Shown here: in pieces, positions 58,895 to 64,000 of the stretch
Layout: each line of letters begins with the position of its first letter
Position numbering within the stretch: position 1 is the stretch's first letter
Assembly: GCA_902806595.1 (NCBI GenBank)
Contig: CADCXC010000038.1
Location: 4,154,001 to 4,218,000, forward strand
DNA from: Pyrenopolyporus hunteri
Taxonomy: Eukaryota; Ascomycota; Sordariomycetes; Xylariales; Hypoxylaceae
Reading direction: 5' to 3'
DNA length: 64,000 nucleotides
Position numbers and translations under genes: made by a program
The notes under the pieces: model-generated
What the model saw: the letters and a program-made list of their open reading frames with translations, nothing else
What the model was told of the DNA's origin: nothing
Database searches by the model: none

Positions 58895-61800
58895 ATGTCT
58901 TCACCGTCCGCCCGTCGCCAGCGGGGCTCGCAAGCCGGTACCCCGAGTCGGAATACACGAAGTTCTCAAGCCGCTCGCGAGAGCAGTCCCGCAAACGGAG
59001 GCCCGTCCCAGAATGGAAATACGCTTAATATCAATCGCCCATCTCAATTAGTTTCGAGTCCGCTGTTTTATCAGTCTTCCCCCGCACGCGGTAATGATGC
59101 AAGTTCTCCCGCTTTACGGCACAATACCGACAGCCAGAGCACCATTCAGAACCCCGACGCTGCTCCTAGCTCACCCTTACGCCGCACGGGAGGAAGTGAT
59201 GGCGATCGCACGCCGAGGGCTAGATCGCTTATGGGCGGTGGTGAGTACAAGTCCATGATCCAGCAAGATTTTCAGACCTCCTGACCAATGCTTCAGAATC
59301 TTCACCTATTCGATATGAACCAAGCTCGAGCCCTGGCCGTGGCCTGAACCCACAGTCCGATCTTCGAAGCGAGAGCAGCAACCTGTTTGTTGGCTCGACT
59401 GATACCCCACGGGCCAACAGGGTAAACCGAAGAGGTGATATCAACTCTGAAATTTTCAGCAGTAGCGGTCGAGCTGGCAGCCGTGTTATCTTAGATGATG
59501 CTGGACGTGTGGTTAGAGAGATTCACTCTGACGCGGCGACATTTTCTAATCTAAACCCTAACACCTCCGATGCCGACGCCCTCGGTGGCCAAGATAATGC
59601 GACCATCTGGGGTACTACGGTCTCTATTGATGATACCTACGCCGCATTCAAGGATTTCTTACGGAATTTCACCAAGAAGTATCGTATGTGGGGTGAGGGG
59701 ATGACGACGGAACAGACGGACGCCGATCCTGAAGCTGCTTCCAAGCCATATTGGGAGGAGCTTCAGAACATGCTCATCCTCGGCCAGCGAATCCTATATG
59801 TGAACATCCAGGATTTCAAATTATACCCTCCTACTAGGAAAATGTGGCACCAAATTCAGCATTACCCTCAAGAAATCGTACCGCTTATGGACCAGTCAGT
59901 CCATGACATTATGATCGAGCTCGCCCAGGCCGAGACGGCTCGACAGAGGAGCCAGAGCAACGGAGCGTCAGCGACGCAGCGTAGTGGTGCCCCGAGCTCT
60001 GACATGCAGGTTCCCAGTTCGGAGCGAAGCGAGGAGCCTCAGCCGTCGCAACGACCCCCGCAAGGCCCTACTTTGGAAGAAAAGGTTATGGACCAGACCT
60101 ATATGACTCGACCCTTCGGATTAGACGATGTCATAAATCTGCGCGATCTTAACCCGTCCGATATGGACAAGCTCATCTGTATCAAGGGCCTTGTGATCCG
60201 GACGACACCCGTCATTCCGGACATGAAACAAGCCTTTTTCAGGTGTAGCGTTTGCAGTCATTCGCTTCTAGTGGGCTTAGATCGAGGCAAGATCCGAGAG
60301 CCCACCGAATGCCCAAGATACCTATGCAATTCCAAAAACTCTATGCAGATTATCCACAATAGGTGCGAGTTCGAGGATAAGCAGGTCATCAAATTGCAGG
60401 AAACTCCCGATGCTGTACCTGCTGGACAGACGCCGCATTCGGTGTCGGTTTGCGTTTACAATGAGTTGGTGGATTTCTGTAAGGCCGGTGATCGTATCAA
60501 GATCACAGGTATCTACCGTGTCAGTCCGGTCAGGGTCAACCCGCGTCAACGCTCGGTTAAGAGCGTGTTCAAAACCTTCGTTGATGTTGTGCACGTCGCC
60601 AAGGTTGATAACAAGCGGATGGATATGGATATTTCTACTCTCGACGACGAAATTAATGATACGGAAAACAATATCGAAGAAACCCGAAAGATCAGCCCCG
60701 AAGAGGAGGAAAAGATCAAGGCCACTGCTGCTCGTCCGGATATCTACGAGCTTCTCTCCCGGTCGCTAGCACCATCTATCTACGAGATGGACGACGTAAA
60801 GAAGGGCATTCTCCTCCAGATGTTTGGAGGCACAAACAAGACATTCGAGAAGGGAGGTAGCCCCAAGTATCGAGGTGATATAAATGTCTTGCTATGCGGT
60901 GACCCTTCGACGTCCAAGTCTCAGTTGCTTAAGTACGTCCACAAGATTGCGCCTCGCGGTGTATACACCAGCGGCAAAGGATCTTCCGCGGTCGGTCTTA
61001 CAGCGTACGTCAGCCGTGACCCCGAGACTCGGCAGCTAGTGCTCGAATCCGGTGCTTTGGTCTTGTCTGATGGTGGTATTTGCTGCATTGACGAGTTCGA
61101 CAAAATGTCCGATTCTACTCGTTCCGTCCTTCACGAAGTCATGGAACAGCAGACGGTTTCTGTGGCCAAGGCCGGTATTATCACCACGTTGAATGCCAGA
61201 ACCAGTATTTTGGCGTCGGCCAATCCAATCGGATCTCGATACAACCCCGACTTGCCTGTTCCGCAGAATATTGATTTACCACCTACACTATTATCAAGAT
61301 TCGATCTTGTTTACTTGATTCTTGATCGCGTCAACGAGTCCAACGACCGCAGATTGGCGCGACATCTACTCTCCATGTACTTGGAGGACAATCCACATTC
61401 TGCTCCTTCTAGCAATGAGATATTGGTACGTCCACTATATATACTCCTGGAATATGCGTTACTTACACATTCTTCAGCCTGTGGAATTTTTAACATCCTA
61501 CATCTCATATGCGCGCAATCACGTCCATCCGGCGTTGTCTCAGGAGGCCTCGCAAGCGCTTGTTGATGCATACGTGAAGATGCGCAAATTAGGACAGGAC
61601 GTCCGCGCGGCAGAGAAGCGTATTACCGCCACGACCCGTCAGCTCGAGTCGATGATCCGTCTTGCCGAAGCACACGCCAAGATGCGATTGTCGCCCACCG
61701 TCACCAAAGCCGACGTCCTCGAGGCCGAGCGACTTATCCAGTCGGCACTGAAGACTGCGGCAACCGATGCCCAGGGCCGCATTGATATGAGCCTACTCAC

Positions 61801-62059
61801 GGAAGGCACCAGCGCTGCAGAACGCAAACGCAAGGCCGAGCTGAAGGAAGCCGTTTTACGTCTCCTAGATGAATTGACCAGCAACGGACAGAATGTCCGG
61901 TGGAGCGAAGTGAGCAGGCGATTAAACGAAGGGTCCAGCGTCCCCGTCGAACCCTCTGATTTTGCAGAGACCATGAGGGCCCTTGAAATGGAGGGCTCCG
62001 TCATGATTAGCGGCGAGGGCGCCAGGAAGAGTGTGAGACGTGTTACCGGCATTGCATGA
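58895..62059 (+). CDS. MCM4: DNA replication licensing factor MCM4
   Basis: Exons 58895-59240, 59297-61425 and 61478-62059 give 1018 residues. Introns are 56 and 52 nt (GTGAGT...TTCAG; GTACGT...TTCAG). MCM4 is one of six subunits of the replicative helicase loaded at origins. The first 170 residues are a disordered Ser/Pro-rich tail with many SP and SSP sites, the usual target of DDK and CDK. The oligonucleotide-binding domain has a zinc site (CSVCSHS near 431, CPRYLC near 453). The AAA+ core has Walker A GDPSTSKSQLL near 649, Walker B CCIDEFDKMSD near 710 and the arginine finger LLSRFDLVYLILDR near 781. The C-terminal winged helix (RLLDELTSNGQNVRWSEVSR) ends with GARKSVRRVTGIA. PTLEEKVMDQTYMTRPFGLD separates MCM4 from other MCMs. 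It is divergent with coatomer zeta. Confidence 0.96.
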
Positions 62060-62794
62060 ACTCCTCATATAGGGAGCTGGAAAGGAAAGATTAGGGAGGC
62101 ATAGTCCCCCTGACAGTGGTGTATGAGCCTTGGGGGTTGCTTGGGTAAATTAGCTATCGACTAGCATGTTGAGATGATCCGGTGTTCTGAGAATCAGATA
62201 TGAGATACGGGTTAGCGAATGAGTGAATGATGGTGTAGATTAATAAAGTAAAATGGCCCATGAAAATACCTTTTGTGTTCAACTTTCCCTTGATATCGTC
62301 GCGTTTGAGTGTGTATCGCGATTTTTATTCGGCCTCAGAGTCTGTGGATCGCAAGTCAAATTCTTAGAGCTCCCTAATTATCACAACAACTTTAGGAGGT
62401 AAAAATATCTAAACAGGGATTCACCCTAAAGCCCTTAAGCATTTAGTAAACGATCTACATTCCCGCACGCGTATAGGAAAGGAGAAAGAGCCTGAAATGG
62501 GCTCGCCAATATCGCAAGCTGCAGAGCATGCAGCTCGAGTCCAATTTTCTCAACTTGCACAAGGTATCATTGGTGCAGCGTGACGTCAATCTTTCTCCTC
62601 ACGTTTCATAGAATTGGACCACGACACGCCGATATGGAACAAGACGGTTTAGATGCGTTAGGGTCTGATGATCATCCGCACAGGTAGAGCTTTCTTCAAC
62701 TGATATTTCCCGAAATTACCCTCGTTCACCTCCTTGTTCAGCCGGTCGGAAGAAGAAAAAGTAGCAGAAGAAAGTAAACAATTCCGCGCGGACA
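62060..62794. other. Intergenic between MCM4 and the GH2 gene
   Basis: About 735 bp with no recognisable gene. An ACGCGT near 62467 is far from any replication gene start and is not called. The last 60 bases form an A-rich leader before the GH2 ATG. Confidence 0.5.
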
Positions 62795-64000
62795 ATGGCT
62801 TACAACTCCAAAGACTTCTACCCACGGCCGGACTTCGTCCACGCCAACCACAGGTGGACGCCTCTCAACGACGGCTGGTCGATCCTCTTCGACGACGAGG
62901 ACGTCGGGCTGCGGGAGGCGTGGCACATCAACGGGGTGCCGGACAAAGTGACCGTCACATCACCGCCTCCTACCTCCGCCGCCGAGGCGCAGAAGCTCGA
63001 CGCCTTCCCGGAGCTCAAGGAAAAGGGCTTCCACGCGGCGGAGGGCGGCGGGCCACGGGCCCGCGAGCACGCCAAGCGGCCCATCAACGTGCCCTTCGCG
63101 TTCCAGACGCCGGCCTCGGGCGTGCTGGACGACGGCGCGCACGAGGTGCTGTGGTACGAGCGGAACGTCGTGGACCCCCGCGGCCGCGCGGAGGTCGAGG
63201 CCGGGGACAGGGTGGTCGCGCGGTTCGGCGCGGTGGACTACGAGGTCGCGGTCTGGGCCGAGGGGTACCCCGTGGCGAAGCATACGGGCGGCCATGTCCC
63301 GTTCGAGGTGGATCTTACGGACGCCTTGACGAATGCTGGGCAGAATACGGGGAAGGGGGGGATTAGGATCGTTTTGAGGATTAGAGATTCCCCGCATGAT
63401 TTGGCGCAGCCGCGTGGTATGTATTGGAATATGTCTTATTTGTTACGTGGTCTTTGGATCTAGTTTTCTTGGGTTCGTATACAGAAGGGAATTGACGTTG
63501 AACAGGAAAGCAATACTGGGCGCCGAAGCCCGAGTCTATCTTCTACAAGCCGACTAGCGGGATATGGCAACCCGTCTGGCTGGAAGTTGTTCCGTCTACG
63601 CGAATTGGCGACAGCAGCTCGGGTACAGTCCTAAGGTCGAACAATATTTCCGAGGGTCTGCTTGAGGCAAGAGTAGCTGTCCTCGGCCGGAGAGCTGGTC
63701 ATGGCTACAGCGTTGAGATCGAGGGCAGCCTACACGGCCTTAGCATTGCTAAGAAGAAGGAGGATCTGCCTGGTGACAAGGACTATGTCTCGGTCAGCCT
63801 CGGCCTCTCGCTTAGCGACGAGCAGAAGTCAAAAGCACCAGAGTCTCTTGCCAAAGCAGCTCCCTACGATAATAGCGACTGTTGGCAGGGGAACGTGGCT
63901 CTATGGTCGCCAGATCACCCGACTTTGTACGACTTATCCATCCGTCTTTACGACTCTGACGGAAAACTCGTCGACGAAGTCAAGACGTACACCGGTTTCC
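62795..64000 (+). CDS. Glycoside hydrolase family 2 protein, 5' part
   Basis: Exon 1 is 62795-63416. An 89-nt intron (GTATGT, TTGACG branch, ACAG) leads to exon 2 from 63506, which runs past the window end; 372 residues are visible. The start (ACAATGG) follows an A-rich leader. There is no signal peptide, so the enzyme may be cytosolic. The visible part is the sugar-binding jelly-roll domain: RPINVPFAFQTPASGV, VLWYERNVV, VAVWAEGYPVAKHTGGHVPF and RIRDSPHDLAQPRGKQYW. The GH2 signature YKPTSGIWQPVWLEVVP follows, then an immunoglobulin-like domain begins. GH2 covers beta-galactosidases, mannosidases and glucuronidases. The catalytic TIM barrel lies outside the window, so the activity cannot be assigned. 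Confidence 0.9.

Overview
The window looks like nuclear DNA of a filamentous ascomycete (Pezizomycotina, probably a Sordariomycete). The genes carry short introns (about 52-90 nt) with GTRNGT donors, CTRAC branch sites and YAG acceptors. Several products are fungal or typical of this group: PalC, a Pil1/Lsp1 eisosome protein, a Zn2Cys6 regulator and Erv29. The repeats show the C-to-T decay expected of repeat-induced point mutation (RIP). No search could be run; all calls come from reading the sequence and from remembered protein families.

Layout. (1) 1-14,800 is an extremely AT-rich block (15 of the first 120 bases are G or C) in which TpG and CpA are scarce. It has no credible gene. It holds a three-copy repeat, two copies of which could be the LTRs of a dead retroelement, and an 81-bp tandem duplication whose copies differ almost only by transitions. 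(2) 14,800-31,000 is gene-bearing: a small His-rich ORF, a Pil1-family gene, a 627-bp RIP-decayed element with about 130-bp terminal inverted repeats, COQ6, RPC40 (AC40), palC, ALG6 and ERV29/SURF4. (3) 31,000-47,300 is gene-poor: an orphan Zn2Cys6 regulator, a long disordered protein with an in-frame stop just after its likely start, a hidden SDHAF1 gene of three short exons, a five-exon MFS sugar transporter, a desert of about 4.4 kb, and COX17. (4) 47,300-64,000 is gene-dense: a secreted FAD-linked oxidase with a probable spliceosomal twin intron, tubulin cofactor A, THOC7, COG4 (with an apparent frameshift), SUA5, coatomer zeta, MCM4, and the 5' part of a GH2 glycosidase cut by the window end.

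Most genes are scattered housekeeping loci rather than a cluster. Themes that recur are secretory traffic (ERV29, COG4, COPZ, ALG6), mitochondrial biogenesis (COQ6, COX17, SDHAF1, possibly a SUA5 isoform) and plasma-membrane or pH sensing (Pil1, PalC). I see no CRISPR array, rRNA, convincing tRNA or biosynthetic cluster. The strongest unusual items are the twin intron in the oxidase, the inverted-repeat element with 17-bp flanking direct repeats next to COQ6, the COG4 frameshift, and the possible non-AUG mitochondrial form of SUA5.
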